From positions 1-62,991 of the forward strand of contig CAJTZQ010000012.1 of NCBI GenBank assembly GCA_910583795.1: a stretch of DNA of 62,991 nt, written 5' to 3'. The notes below the pieces were generated by a model. It made no database searches, had not been told where the DNA came from, and saw only the letters and a program-made list of their open reading frames with translations. The position numbers were made by a program, and so were the translations under genes. Shown in pieces: positions 21,754 through 31,620 of this stretch. This DNA comes from an uncultured Muribaculaceae bacterium. GTDB lineage: Bacteria; Bacteroidota; Bacteroidia; Bacteroidales; Muribaculaceae. Each line of letters starts with the position of its first letter. Position 1 is the stretch's first letter.

Positions 21754-24378
21754 TTAAAGATTGAGAAGGTCAAAGATTTTGTCTGTTGCTGCCGACAGAC
21801 CATCCATGTCTTTACCACCTGCCTGAGCGAAGAAGGGCTGACCACCGCCGCCACCTTTTATAAGTTTTGCAGCCTCACGAACTACATTTGAAGCATTGTA
21901 TCCTTCTTTGACGATGTCGTCGGTAAGCATAAGGGTCAGCATAGGTTTGTCGGCATTGAGGGTGGCTCCGATAAATACTGTATGTTCCGGTGAGTTCTTT
22001 CGGATTGTAAACGCCACGTTTTTCACAACTTCAGGAAGTCTCGGACCTTTCAGGAGACAGACCTTGATTCCGTTTTTGACAGAAGCACGGTCAAGAAGAT
22101 CGCTTGCGAGATTGCGTGTGCGTTCTTCCATATAGTCTTCAACCTGCTTGCGAAGGTCGGAGTTTTCTTTGATAGCCTTTTCAATAGCCACCTTGATATT
22201 TGATGCGTTGCCAAGGAACGAAGATATATCGGTCATTGTGTCTTGCAGCGTGTCGAGCATGTTTTCAACACCTCCTGCCGTGACAGCCTCGATACGACGT
22301 ATGCCGGCGGCGATAGAGCTTTCCGATACGATCCTTACCATACCAATGTTGCCGGTGTTAGCCACGTGGGTACCTCCGCAGAGTTCAACAGAAGAACCGT
22401 ATTTAACGACGCGGACCTTGTCTCCATATTTCTCTCCGAACAGAGCCATGGCTCCGAGCTTTCGTGCCTCGTCAATCGGCATTTCGCGAGCCTCTTCAAG
22501 AGGCATAGCCTTACGGATGCGGCTGTTGACGATATGCTCAACTTTTCTCAATTCTTCCGGAGTGACTTTCTGGAAGTGCGAGAAGTCAAAACGAAGAGAT
22601 TCGGGAGATACGTATGAACCTTTCTGCTCCACATGTTTGCCAAGCACTTCTCTCAAAGCCTCATGAAGAAGGTGGGTTGCGGAGTGGTTGGCTGAAGTAG
22701 CCTGGCGTGCTGCCACATCGATCTGCGCGTTGAATTCTTCCGACGGGTCTGTAGGAAGCTTGTGGGAGAGATGCACTCCGATGTTGTTTTCTTTCTTGGT
22801 GTCGAAAATCTCGATCACCTCGCCAGAACCGGATGTGGAGATAAGCACACCGCGGTCGCCTACCTGACCACCCATCTCGGCATAAAAAGGAGTTTTGGAA
22901 AGAATAATCTGATAGAATTCCTTACCCTTCTGTTTCACCTTACGATATCGGAGAATGCGGGTAGGAGTGGATATTTCGTCATAACCTACAAATACCTGTT
23001 CGCCATCGTTGACAACAGTCCAGTCGCCTGTCTCCATTGCAGCGGCATTGCGTGCGCGGGTTTTCTGCTTGAGCATCTCATCGTCGAATTCCTTTTGGTC
23101 GAGAGTCATGCCGTTTTCACGAAGTATAAGTTCGGTTAGGTCGAGAGGGAATCCGTAGGTGTCGTAAAGCACGAATGCATCTTTTCCGGAGATGACAGTT
23201 TTCCCTTCAGCCTTTGCTTTCTCCATGAGAGAATCGAGAAGCTTGATGCCGTTGTCAAGTGTGCGGAGGAAAGATTCCTCCTCTTCTTTGATAACTTTCT
23301 TTATAAGGTCTTTCTGAGCCTTGAGTTCAGGATAGCTGTCGCCCATCTGCTCAACGAGCCTATCTACCAGGAGATAGAGGAAAGCCTCTTTCCTGCCAAG
23401 GAATGTATATGCGTAGCGGACTGCACGGCGCAGGATTCTGCGTATCACATAACCTGCCTTGGCATTGGAGGGGAGCTGGGAATCAGCTATAGAGAAGGAG
23501 ATTGTGCGAAGATGGTCGGCAACTACGCGCATGGCAACGTCGACTTTCTCATCCTCACCATACTTTAAGCCTGTGATATCAGATATAACCGATATGATCG
23601 GAGTGAAGACGTCTGTATCATAGTTTGATTTCTTGCCTTGTAGAGCCATGCACAAGCGCTCGAAGCCCATGCCGGTATCTATAACCTTGGCAGGAAGAGG
23701 TTCGAGAGAGCCGTCAGCCTTACGGTTATATTGCATGAAGACGAGGTTCCAGATTTCGATTACCTGAGGATTGTCTTTGTTAACAAGAGTCGCGCCGTCG
23801 ACAGCCGCACGTTCTTCATCAGAACGGAGGTCGATGTGGATTTCGCTACAGGGACCGCAAGGACCTGTGTCGCCCATTTCCCAGAAATTATCATGACGGT
23901 TGCCATTGATAATATGAGAAGCTGGAAGATGTTGTTCCCAATATCCGGCAGCCTCGTTGTCGCGTTCGAGACCTTCTGGGGCATAACCTTCGAAAACGGT
24001 TGCGTAGAGACGGTTTTTGTCAAGTTTGAGAACGTCTACAAGGTATTCCCAAGCCCAGTCGATTGCCTCCTTTTTGAAATAGTCGCCAAATGACCAGTTG
24101 CCGAGCATTTCGAACATTGTATGGTGGTAAGTGTCGTGTCCCACTTCTTCAAGGTCGTTGTGCTTGCCGGAGACGCGAAGACATTTCTGGCTGTCAGCCA
24201 CGCGTTTGTGGGCTGCAGGACGGTTGCCGAGAATAATGTCTTTGAATTGATTCATGCCGGCATTCGTAAACATGAGTGTCGGGTCATCTTTTATTACCAT
24301 AGGTGCCGAAGGCACAATCTGGTGTCCTCTTTCACGAAAAAAAGACTTAAACGATTCTCTGATTTCGTTAGATGTCAT
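21754..24378 (-). CDS. alaS: Alanyl-tRNA synthetase
   Basis: Charges tRNA-Ala and edits Ser/Gly-tRNA. The 874-residue, full-length protein has the class II catalytic domain (MFTNAGMNQFKDIILG, YHHTMFEMLGNWSFGDYFKKEAI, FWEMGDTGPCGPCSEIH), the tRNA-recognition region and the editing domain with NHSATHLLHEALREVLG (HxxxH) and VELCGGTHVANTG (zinc Cys/His). The C-terminal oligomerisation region ends GGGGGQPFFAQAGGKD. All key residues are present. Divergent from the M23 peptidase gene through a palindromic bidirectional promoter at 24409-24444. The only alanine tRNA seen in the window is at 38839. Confidence 0.97.
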   Translation of the reverse strand: MTSNEIRESFKSFFRERGHQIVPSAPMVIKDDPTLMFTNAGMNQFKDIILGNRPAAHKRVADSQKCLRVSGKHNDLEEVGHDTYHHTMFEMLGNWSFGDYFKKEAIDWAWEYLVDVLKLDKNRLYATVFEGYAPEGLERDNEAAGYWEQHLPASHIINGNRHDNFWEMGDTGPCGPCSEIHIDLRSDEERAAVDGATLVNKDNPQVIEIWNLVFMQYNRKADGSLEPLPAKVIDTGMGFERLCMALQGKKSNYDTDVFTPIISVISDITGLKYGEDEKVDVAMRVVADHLRTISFSIADSQLPSNAKAGYVIRRILRRAVRYAYTFLGRKEAFLYLLVDRLVEQMGDSYPELKAQKDLIKKVIKEEEESFLRTLDNGIKLLDSLMEKAKAEGKTVISGKDAFVLYDTYGFPLDLTELILRENGMTLDQKEFDDEMLKQKTRARNAAAMETGDWTVVNDGEQVFVGYDEISTPTRILRYRKVKQKGKEFYQIILSKTPFYAEMGGQVGDRGVLISTSGSGEVIEIFDTKKENNIGVHLSHKLPTDPSEEFNAQIDVAARQATSANHSATHLLHEALREVLGKHVEQKGSYVSPESLRFDFSHFQKVTPEELRKVEHIVNSRIRKAMPLEEAREMPIDEARKLGAMALFGEKYGDKVRVVKYGSSVELCGGTHVANTGNIGMVRIVSESSIAAGIRRIEAVTAGGVENMLDTLQDTMTDISSFLGNASNIKVAIEKAIKENSDLRKQVEDYMEERTRNLASDLLDRASVKNGIKVCLLKGPRLPEVVKNVAFTIRKNSPEHTVFIGATLNADKPMLTLMLTDDIVKEGYNASNVVREAAKLIKGGGGGQPFFAQAGGKDMDGLSAATDKIFDLLNL

Positions 24379-24408
24379 CTTAAAGAAATTTTACTTGCAG
24401 TAATTTAG

Positions 24409-24444
24409 GTTGCAAAATTATTCAAAATATACTAATTTTGCAAC
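24409..24444. promoter_or_regulatory. Palindromic bidirectional promoter alaS / M23 peptidase
   Basis: GTTGCAAAATTA (24409-24420) and TAATTTTGCAAC (24433-24444) are perfect 12-bp inverted repeats 12 bases apart. Each arm holds the -7 box TAATTTTG of one direction and the TTGC that serves as -33 for the other, with 19-20 bases between. The two promoters thus share every element. Confidence 0.7.
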
Positions 24445-24482
24445 TACATCCGCGATAATCAACGTCATTAATAAGAAAGAAA

Positions 24483-25451
24483 TTGTCGAAAAACATATAT
24501 TACAGGTATAATCCGGAAACAGATAACTTCGAAAGGATCTATCCTTCGATGAAGATGCGTATGGCTGCCTGGGGCAAAACCTGGACAATAGCCGTATTGC
24601 TCGCTGTTGTTATGTTTTTTGTGGTTTTCTATTGTTTTGATTCCCCGACAGAAGAGAATCTTCGTGCTGAAAATGCGCAGTTGCGTGCCCAATACGGCAT
24701 TTTAAACCGGCGTCTTGACAACTCACTGAAAGTGATGGATCATATCCGAGACCGTGATGACAATTTTTATAGAGTGATGATGCAAATGGATCCTATGAGT
24801 CAGACGCAGCGTCATGCCGGGCTGGACAACGAGGAGCGATACAGGGAACTTCAGAAGATGTCGGATGCCAATCTTGTGACAGAAGTGACAAGAAGGATGG
24901 ATCTTCTGGAACGACAGCTGTTTGCTCAGGTCCAGAGCTTTGACCAGTTGAGGGTATCGGTTGGACAGCAGCAAGATAAATTGGCTCATATACCTTCTGT
25001 GCTACCCATACATGTAAAAGATTTCACCATGTCTTCCGGCTATGGCTATCGGCGTGATCCGATTTATGGCTCTTCTAAATTTCATGAGGGTCTTGACTTT
25101 GCAGCAGCTACAGGCACTCCTGTTTTCGCTACGGCTGACGGTGAGATTCAGACTGCAAGGAGAGAGGTGGGATATGGCAATTGTATTGACATTGACCATG
25201 GATATAATTATCTGAGCAAATATGCCCATTTAAGTGAAATTCTGGTCAAAGAGGGTGATAAGGTGAAACGCGGGCAATTGATCGGACGAGTAGGGTCTAC
25301 AGGGAAATCCACCGGTCCACACCTTCATTATGAAGTGCGTTTTAAAGGTGAACCGCAGAACCCTGTGAATTATTATTTCATGGATCTCACGCCGCAGGAA
25401 TATGCAGATATGATTCAGCTTGCTGATAATGCAGGTCATGTGATGGATTGA
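24483..25451 (+). CDS. M23 family metallopeptidase (LytM-type)
   Basis: The start is TTG 24483 (MSKNIYYRYNPETDNFERIY is the usual N-terminus of this Bacteroidales family), with AAGAAAGAAA before it; the next ATGs lie after residue 20. One membrane helix follows (about 38-55), then a coiled coil (TEENLRAENAQLRAQYGIL), then a peptidase domain from about residue 175. Metal ligands and catalytic residues are in KFHEGLDFAA (HxxxD), and in GPHLHYEVRF (HxH). LytM domains cut peptidoglycan cross-links, or activate amidases when ligands are lost; here they are intact. Likely a periplasm-facing, inner-membrane-anchored hydrolase in growth or division. Confidence 0.9.
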   Translation: MSKNIYYRYNPETDNFERIYPSMKMRMAAWGKTWTIAVLLAVVMFFVVFYCFDSPTEENLRAENAQLRAQYGILNRRLDNSLKVMDHIRDRDDNFYRVMMQMDPMSQTQRHAGLDNEERYRELQKMSDANLVTEVTRRMDLLERQLFAQVQSFDQLRVSVGQQQDKLAHIPSVLPIHVKDFTMSSGYGYRRDPIYGSSKFHEGLDFAAATGTPVFATADGEIQTARREVGYGNCIDIDHGYNYLSKYAHLSEILVKEGDKVKRGQLIGRVGSTGKSTGPHLHYEVRFKGEPQNPVNYYFMDLTPQEYADMIQLADNAGHVMD

Positions 25452-25551
25452 GATTCAACTTTCGCAAAGCGAAAGTTGAGGGTTAAAGGGTTAAAGGACA
25501 CCTTTGACAAACCGGCTACGCATTGGTTTTTTGGAAAAGATTTTGGGGTGG

Positions 25552-25656
25552 AGTTTAGGGTTTATGGTTTATTGGAATCAATTAGCTTAATTTAATTAGT
25601 AATTTGCGGATAATCAATTGCTAATTACTAATTGCTAATTGCAAATTGCTATAGGT
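25552..25656. repeat. Heptad-phased arrays upstream of MerR gene
   Basis: GTTTAGG/GTTTATG/GTTTATT is followed by CAATTGC/TAATTAC/TAATTGC/TAATTGC/AAATTGC units reaching within 8 bases of the start codon, so the array includes the ribosome-binding region. Confidence 0.8.
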
Positions 25657-26001
25657 ATGGCTCCTTCTGATTTAACAAAGAAATATTATAAGATTAAGGA
25701 TGCTGCGGAATTGATCGGTGTCTCGCAAACGACTTTGAGATTTTGGGAAAGTGAGTTTCCCGAAGTGCAGCCTTACCGTAGTCCTAAAAATCTAAGGTAT
25801 TACACTCCCGATGATATAGAGACGTTGCGGCTCATCTATTATCTTGTGAAGATAAGGGGGCTGAAGATAGAGGCTGCCAAGGAGCAGCTGAGAATCAATC
25901 GCGCCAATATATCGAAACGTATGGACATAATAGAAAAACTCCAGGACGTAAGAGACGAACTGGAGCTTATGCTCAAAGCCTTGGAAAAGAGACGAACCTG
26001 A
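25657..26001 (+). CDS. MerR family transcriptional regulator
   Basis: Start ATG 25657; an upstream TTG lies inside the repeat array. The 114-residue protein has the MerR winged-helix KYYKIKDAAELIGVSQTTLR and the wing segment YRSPKNLRYYTPDDIETLR, then a leucine-rich dimerisation helix (about 75-112). The C-terminus is short, with no ligand or metal domain, like the small MerR/SoxR-like proteins conserved beside envelope genes in Bacteroidales. Targets are unknown. The neighbours are an M23 peptidase upstream and a convergent CYTH gene. Confidence 0.85.
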   Translation: MAPSDLTKKYYKIKDAAELIGVSQTTLRFWESEFPEVQPYRSPKNLRYYTPDDIETLRLIYYLVKIRGLKIEAAKEQLRINRANISKRMDIIEKLQDVRDELELMLKALEKRRT

Positions 26002-26032
26002 AATGAGATATCAAAAGGTTAATCAAATTCTA

Positions 26033-26473
26033 TTAGAGGTTGGAATTGTAGTAGGAGGGGTCTCCTGTTACTTCTTTTCCGGCAAAAGGAGGTTTTTTGT
26101 ATTCAAAATCTTCGGAAGGTAGTTCAACTTCCGCAACTATCAGTCCTTCACGTGAGCCATGATATTCGTCTACCTCCCAGGTGAGACCTTCGTAGTCTAC
26201 AAGATAGCGTGATTTTTCAACGAGTGGCGGCTCGCACATCTTCAACATCGAGCAAGCATCCTCAAAAGGGATGTCGTATTCGAATTCATGACGTACGGCA
26301 CCTTTATTTTTGCCTTTTACAGTAAGGAATCCGTTGTCGTCAAGAGTTCTGACGCGCACTGTCCTTTCGGGAAGCCGATTCAGATAACCCTGACGGATCT
26401 CCTCACATCGATATGCCATCTCCTTAAAAAGAGAGTTGATAACAAGAAATTTTCTTTCAATTTCGAGTGCCAT
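26033..26473 (-). CDS. CYTH domain protein (triphosphate tunnel enzyme)
   Basis: The 146-residue single-domain protein opens with MALEIERKFLV, the ExExK signature of the CYTH superfamily. It has the strand motifs TVRVRTLD and GFLTVKGK lining the tunnel, and EVDEYHG and IVAEVELP toward the C-terminus. Bacterial members hydrolyse inorganic triphosphate or organic triphosphates with a divalent metal. Length and residues fit a class of short, stand-alone CYTH enzymes in Bacteroidales. Convergent with the MerR gene. Confidence 0.88.
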   Translation of the reverse strand: MALEIERKFLVINSLFKEMAYRCEEIRQGYLNRLPERTVRVRTLDDNGFLTVKGKNKGAVRHEFEYDIPFEDACSMLKMCEPPLVEKSRYLVDYEGLTWEVDEYHGSREGLIVAEVELPSEDFEYKKPPFAGKEVTGDPSYYNSNL

Positions 26474-26598
26474 GTTCTTTGATTAGATTTTTCTAAAAGT
26501 AACTAAATTTCATCAAAAGTACTTATTGAATACCATTTTTTAGACAACCATGCGTTAATAGTAACGTGTGCTTGTTGAAATAAACAAAAGTAAGTAAA

Positions 26599-29187
26599 TT
26601 GAATATAATATCCAAATATAGTAAGGTTGACTTAAACATTTTTTTCAGACATTTCTGCTGCAAGGCTATTGTGGCAGTGATGCTGTGTGTGTGTCCGTCT
26701 TTTGCTGCCTATGCAAAGGGTTGGGTTTTTGTCAACGTTTCAGATTCGTTGACAGGGGAGCGGTTGCCTTTTGCCAATGTCAATTCTAAAGTAAATCCCA
26801 AGAAAAACTTTGTTGCAGACGAAGAAGGGACATTCAAACTAAATGTTGTAAGAAATGGAGAATGGGAGGTGACTTACGCCGGTTATCACGGTAAGATGCT
26901 TCCCACGATTTTTCATGACACAGTAATAGATGTCAAGCTTTCTCCTTTATCAGTTGACCTGTCGGAAGTGATTGTCCGACCTAAAAAAGAAAAATATTCA
27001 AAGAAGAATAATCCGGCGGTAGACTTTATCAGAAAGCTCAGGTCACGTTCGAAAGATTTCGACCCCACAAAAGAATCGTTCTATAGCTATGATAAATATG
27101 AGAAGACTATATTGGGAATCAATGATTTTCAAAATGATTTTTCTAAAGGATTCCTTTCGAAACAAGGAAAATTTATGAAAAATTACGTCGACACTTCTTC
27201 ATGGACAGGGAAAAGAATACTTGACCTTATTTTTAAGGAAAAGGCTTCTACACGCCTGTTCAGCAATAATCCGCATGCAGACAAAGAGGTGGTTAGCGGA
27301 TATAGGAGTGCCGGAATGGACGAGGCGCTTAATCAGGAAAACATTCAGGTGCTTCTCGAAGACGCAGTCCGGGAGGTAGATATTTTTTCAAATAATATCA
27401 TAATCCTGCAAAACAGGTTTGTCAGTCCGCTATCGTCAATCGGTCCTGACTTCTACAAATATTATCTGACTGACACTGTATATATAGACGACACAAGGTG
27501 TGTGGAACTCTCTTTTGCGCCACATAATGCAGAGTCTATGGGATTCAACGGAAAGATTTATGTTCCGGTAGGCGATACAACAATGTTTGTAAAGAAAGTG
27601 ACGATGCGCACGCCCCACGACATCAATCTTAATTATGTAGACAATCTTTTTATCAATCAATCATTTGTAAAGGATTCGTTGGGAAACAGGCACAAGACAT
27701 ACGACGATGTTTGTATCGAAATGAAAATTATTCCTGGCATTCCCAAACTATATGGAAGGAAGATTACAACATACGATAACTTCAGCTATTCGAAGCGGGA
27801 TGATTTAAGGGATTTTTATGACAAATTAGGGCGTAATCTTGAGCTTGCGGATGCAAGGGTCAGAAACGAACGGTTCTGGGACCCGGTCAGAATGGTGCCC
27901 TTGTCGACTGCGGAAGCAAACATGGGCGGCATGATGAAGGAGATGAGGAAAGTGCCGATTCTATATTGGGGAGAGAAGTTTTTATCGTTGATGGAAAGCG
28001 GATATCTCAAGACAGGCAAACCAAGTAAGTTTGATTTCGGACCGCTCAACACCCTTGTCAGCGGTAACTCCGTCGAAGGAGCCAGGTTCAGAATGGGAGG
28101 TATGACGATGTCTCCGCTCAACCCTCATCTTTTTGCAAAGGGATATGTGGCTTACGGCACAAAGGATAGGAAATGGAAATACAAGGCGGATGTGGAATAT
28201 TCATTCACTCCCAAAAAGAATCATTCATACGAATGGCCGCGTCATGGTTTCTATGCTTCCTATTCATATGACATCGATATGATCGGACAGCATTATCTCT
28301 TCACGAACCCTGATAATGTTTTTCTCTCTTTAAAAAGAAAGGAAAGTATTCTCGTCACTTATCGCAAGCTTGCAAATGCAGGCTACATTTTTGAGTTACC
28401 AAACAATTTTTCAGTTGAGGCAGGATTCAAACATGAGATACAGGAAGCGACCAAATGGTTGCCGTTTACTTTTGCAGACGGGAAAAATGATAAGCAATAT
28501 ACCCAGTCGGCATTTTCTCTGACTGTGCGTTGGGCACCCGGAGAAAAATTCATACAAGGAAGATCTTTGCGTCTGCCTGTCAATATGGATGCCTGGATCT
28601 TTCAGTTCACACATGAATTCGGTCCTAAAGGGATGTGGGGTTCGTCGTTCACCTTAAACAGAAGTGAACTGTCGGTTCAGAAACGTTTGTGGCTATCTGC
28701 TTTCGGATATACCGACATTATCCTGAAGGCAGGTAAAATATGGAGCAAGGTGTATTATCCGGCATTGATGTGGCCTAATGCAAACTTGTCTTATACAATT
28801 CAGCCGGAGAGTTATTCGCTTATGAATGCAATGGAATTTGCCAACGATCAATATGCAGCAATAGATTTCACCTATTTTGGCAACGGCATTCTATTCAACC
28901 GTATTCCTCTTATAAAGAAATTGAAGATCAGGGAGGCAATTACATTTAAGGGACTCATGGGCGGTCTGAGCGACAAGAACAATCCTGCGAAGAACAATGA
29001 CATCTATCAATTTCCGATAGATGCGCATCCCAGGGTCATGTCTTCAACACCATATATGGAAATCGGTGCCGGATTAGACAATATACTCACCTTTTTGAGG
29101 ATAGACTATTTGTGGCGACTCACTTATCGCGACACACCCGGCTGCGACAAAAGCGGCGTGCGCATTTCTTTACATTTTTCGTTTTAA
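26599..29187 (+). CDS. DUF5686 family outer-membrane protein with carboxypeptidase-regulatory-like domain
   Basis: The frame starts at TTG 26599, giving a long N-region and the hydrophobic CKAIVAVMLCVCPSFAAYA signal; a later ATG or GTG near 26670-26680 is possible. Residues about 43-115 form a CarboxypepD_reg-like beta-sandwich (DSLTGERLPFANVNSK ... DLSEVIVRP), then the DUF5686 region, a large beta-rich part that ends in an outer-membrane barrel (final Phe, ISLHFSF). About 860 residues is the usual length. The function of the family is not established; the regulatory-like domain is shared with TonB-dependent transporters. Terminator at 29257-29286. Confidence 0.85.
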   Translation: MNIISKYSKVDLNIFFRHFCCKAIVAVMLCVCPSFAAYAKGWVFVNVSDSLTGERLPFANVNSKVNPKKNFVADEEGTFKLNVVRNGEWEVTYAGYHGKMLPTIFHDTVIDVKLSPLSVDLSEVIVRPKKEKYSKKNNPAVDFIRKLRSRSKDFDPTKESFYSYDKYEKTILGINDFQNDFSKGFLSKQGKFMKNYVDTSSWTGKRILDLIFKEKASTRLFSNNPHADKEVVSGYRSAGMDEALNQENIQVLLEDAVREVDIFSNNIIILQNRFVSPLSSIGPDFYKYYLTDTVYIDDTRCVELSFAPHNAESMGFNGKIYVPVGDTTMFVKKVTMRTPHDINLNYVDNLFINQSFVKDSLGNRHKTYDDVCIEMKIIPGIPKLYGRKITTYDNFSYSKRDDLRDFYDKLGRNLELADARVRNERFWDPVRMVPLSTAEANMGGMMKEMRKVPILYWGEKFLSLMESGYLKTGKPSKFDFGPLNTLVSGNSVEGARFRMGGMTMSPLNPHLFAKGYVAYGTKDRKWKYKADVEYSFTPKKNHSYEWPRHGFYASYSYDIDMIGQHYLFTNPDNVFLSLKRKESILVTYRKLANAGYIFELPNNFSVEAGFKHEIQEATKWLPFTFADGKNDKQYTQSAFSLTVRWAPGEKFIQGRSLRLPVNMDAWIFQFTHEFGPKGMWGSSFTLNRSELSVQKRLWLSAFGYTDIILKAGKIWSKVYYPALMWPNANLSYTIQPESYSLMNAMEFANDQYAAIDFTYFGNGILFNRIPLIKKLKIREAITFKGLMGGLSDKNNPAKNNDIYQFPIDAHPRVMSSTPYMEIGAGLDNILTFLRIDYLWRLTYRDTPGCDKSGVRISLHFSF

Positions 29188-29256
29188 TGTTGGTCTATGG
29201 TCTATTCGCTGTTGATTTTTATATAAATCAGCTTTCTTAGCTTAAATTTGAAAATA

Positions 29257-29286
29257 AAAAGACCGGCCCACACGGGTCAGTCTTTT
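29257..29286 (+). terminator. Terminator after DUF5686 gene
   Basis: AAAAGAC...CCC-acac-GGG...GTCTTTT, an interrupted stem followed by a short T-run. Confidence 0.7.
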
Positions 29287-29446
29287 GAAATCAAATTAAT
29301 TAAACCGAACATTATTTGGCAATGCATAACTAACCTTTTGCAATTGCCTACATTAGAAAAGTTTGTACTAATGCTCAGTTACAACCGTCATAAACTTTAT
29401 TTAGTAACTGATAAGAGGCGAAATAAATGCCCGGAGCATCATGAGA

Positions 29447-29953
29447 TTATCTGAAATCTTTAAGTTGCTCGCGTAGACGTTTGCGTGCAAAGAAAATGCG
29501 GCTTTTGATTGTGCCGAGGGGGAGATTCATTTTCTCTGCGATCTCGTTATATTTGTAGCCGGCGACATACATGTTGAAAGGGATACGATACTCATCGGTA
29601 AATTCATCAAGTGCTGCTGAGATCTCTTTCACAGCAAATGATCCTTCCGGAGTTTCAAGTCCGGAATCTTGAGATATGTTGAGGTGGTAAAGATCTTCAG
29701 TCTGATCGATAACAGTAGCCTTTCTTACAGTCTGACGATAGTTGTTGATGAAGATGTTGCGCATGATGGTGAAAATCCATCCTTTGAAGTTGACGTTGTC
29801 AACATACTTCTCTTCGTTATCGAGAGCTTTAAGAGTGGTGTCCTGGAGAAGGTCTCGTGCCTCTTCTTTGTCGGTGGTGAGTTGATAGGCAAAGCTTAAC
29901 AGGTTGCTTTGGAGACCTAAAAGTCGTTTTTTGAAGGAATCGTTAGTTTTCAT
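29447..29953 (-). CDS. ECF-type RNA polymerase sigma factor
   Basis: Start ATG 29953 (MKTNDSFKKRLLGL); the longer frame would start at TTG. The 168-residue protein has sigma region 2 (LLSFAYQLTTDKEEARDLLQDTTLKAL, the -10 recognition and core-binding helix; FKGWIFTIMRNIFINNYRQ) and region 4 (YKYNEIAEKMNLPLGTIKSRIFFARKRL, the -35 helix-turn-helix). No anti-sigma gene adjoins it, so control is not visible here. The family regulates stress or envelope genes in Bacteroidales. Confidence 0.9.
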   Translation of the reverse strand: MKTNDSFKKRLLGLQSNLLSFAYQLTTDKEEARDLLQDTTLKALDNEEKYVDNVNFKGWIFTIMRNIFINNYRQTVRKATVIDQTEDLYHLNISQDSGLETPEGSFAVKEISAALDEFTDEYRIPFNMYVAGYKYNEIAEKMNLPLGTIKSRIFFARKRLREQLKDFR

Positions 29954-30274
29954 GTTGACAGTTGTTTTAATCAATTTAACAGATATATAACAAAGGCACT
30001 GTGTAAAATGTTTTGAAATAATAATAAAAATTTTTTAAAAAGAATAAAATAATTTGCAACTTTATGATTAATAGTTATTTCAGTTGATGGTTTGGATGCC
30101 ATAAGTTGATTAGATGATAGTCGTTTTTGCTTAATATGAGGCTTTTGCCGATTGGTTATATTACATTAAAAATCAATTTATATATTATATTCCGGTCAGT
30201 AAAAAGGTCTATGATGGTTGGAAAAATTGCCATATTTTATGTAATTTTGCAAAAATATTTTTGAAGAATAGAAG
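29954..30274. other. Long AT-rich spacer between divergent sigma and helicase genes
   Basis: No gene is visible. The helicase promoter lies at its right end (30218-30249). For the sigma gene only a weak TGCCTTTG-like box on the minus strand could be found, without a matching -33. Confidence 0.5.
30218..30249 (+). promoter_or_regulatory. Promoter for DEAD-box helicase
   Basis: TTGG (30218-30221), 20 bases, TAATTTTG (30242-30249); the start codon follows 26 bases later. Confidence 0.75.
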
Positions 30275-31588
30275 ATGAGATTCGAAGATATCTTGACTAA
30301 CGACGACCTGCTCGATGCTTTATATGATATGCATTTTGATGAATGCACACCAATCCAGGAACAGACAATACCTCCGGTGCTTGAAGGGAGAGATCTTCTT
30401 GCCGTGGCTCAGACCGGTACAGGTAAAACGGCTGCCTATCTTTTGCCTGTGATTGAACGGCTTGTGAATGACAATTATCCACAAGACAATGTCAATTGCG
30501 TAGTCATGGCACCCACGCGTGAACTTGCTCAGCAGATTGACCGACAGATGCAAGGTTTTTCATATTTCATGCCGGTGAGCAGCATGGCTATATACGGAGG
30601 AACAGACGGATATACATATGAACAGCAAAGAAAGGGTTTGAAGATGGGTGCAGATGTGGTTATTGCAACCCCGGGGAGACTTCTCGCTCATCTTAGCATG
30701 GGATACGTCGATCTTTCAAAAGTTTCATTTTTTATTCTTGATGAGGCAGACCGTATGCTCGACATGGGTTTCTTCGACGATATCATGCAGATCATAGGTC
30801 ATCTTCCAAAAGAGAGGCAAACTCTTTTGTTTTCAGCCACAATGCCTCCAAAGATTCAGCAAATGGCGGGGCAGATCCTTAAAAATCCGGCAGTGGTGAA
30901 GCTTGCCGTATCCAAGCCGGCTGAAAAAATCAAACAGAGAGCCATAGTTTGTTATGAGACGCAGAAACTCCCTATTCTTGAAAGAATGTTTAAGGAGAAT
31001 CCCCCTCACAAGGTTATTGTATTCTCGTCATCAAAACTGAAGGTGAAAGAACTTTCAAAGACATTAAGGAAACTTAAAATTAAAGTCGCGGAGATGCATT
31101 CGGATCTCGACCAAAAGGAGAGGGAGGATGTATTGCTTGATTTTAAAGCTGGTAAAATTAATGTTGTGGTTGCTACCGATATTTTATCAAGAGGTATAGA
31201 CATAGACAATATCGAGACAGTCATCAATTATGATGTGCCTCACGAGGCTGAAGATTACGTGCACCGCATCGGACGAACTGCACGTGCTGATAAAGACGGA
31301 AGTGCTTATACATTTATAAGCGAGAAGGAGAGAGGTAGGTTCAGAATGATAGAGCGCCTGCTTGAGAAGGATGTGGAAAAACTTCCTGTTCCTGAGGATT
31401 TGGGTGAAGCACCTGAATATGGAAATGACAATCAGAAAACTGAAAGGAAAGATAGAAGAAATAGCAAGAAAAGGTTTTATAGAGGAAATAGGGACAAGGG
31501 GCAGAAAAAAAGGAGCGGTAGTAGCCGCCCCCGAAATAAGTCGCAGAATATGAAAAAATCCGACAATAATACAGAAAAAAAAGATTAA
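30275..31588 (+). CDS. DEAD-box ATP-dependent RNA helicase (RhlE/DeaD type)
   Basis: The 437-residue helicase has all the motifs: Q-motif FDECTPIQEQTIP, motif I AQTGTGKT, Ia PTRELAQQ, II DEADRMLDMGF, III SATM, then the second RecA domain with the RGIDI segment and motif VI YVHRIGRTARADK. The last 55 residues are Lys/Arg/Asn-rich and disordered (KRFYRGNRDKGQKKRSGS), typical of RhlE-like enzymes and used for RNA binding. Expected role: ribosome assembly and mRNA remodelling, often cold-induced. Own promoter at 30218-30249. Confidence 0.93.
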   Translation: MRFEDILTNDDLLDALYDMHFDECTPIQEQTIPPVLEGRDLLAVAQTGTGKTAAYLLPVIERLVNDNYPQDNVNCVVMAPTRELAQQIDRQMQGFSYFMPVSSMAIYGGTDGYTYEQQRKGLKMGADVVIATPGRLLAHLSMGYVDLSKVSFFILDEADRMLDMGFFDDIMQIIGHLPKERQTLLFSATMPPKIQQMAGQILKNPAVVKLAVSKPAEKIKQRAIVCYETQKLPILERMFKENPPHKVIVFSSSKLKVKELSKTLRKLKIKVAEMHSDLDQKEREDVLLDFKAGKINVVVATDILSRGIDIDNIETVINYDVPHEAEDYVHRIGRTARADKDGSAYTFISEKERGRFRMIERLLEKDVEKLPVPEDLGEAPEYGNDNQKTERKDRRNSKKRFYRGNRDKGQKKRSGSSRPRNKSQNMKKSDNNTEKKD

Positions 31589-31620
31589 GTCTCTATTTAA
31601 AGGATTGTTAAGCCAATCGT

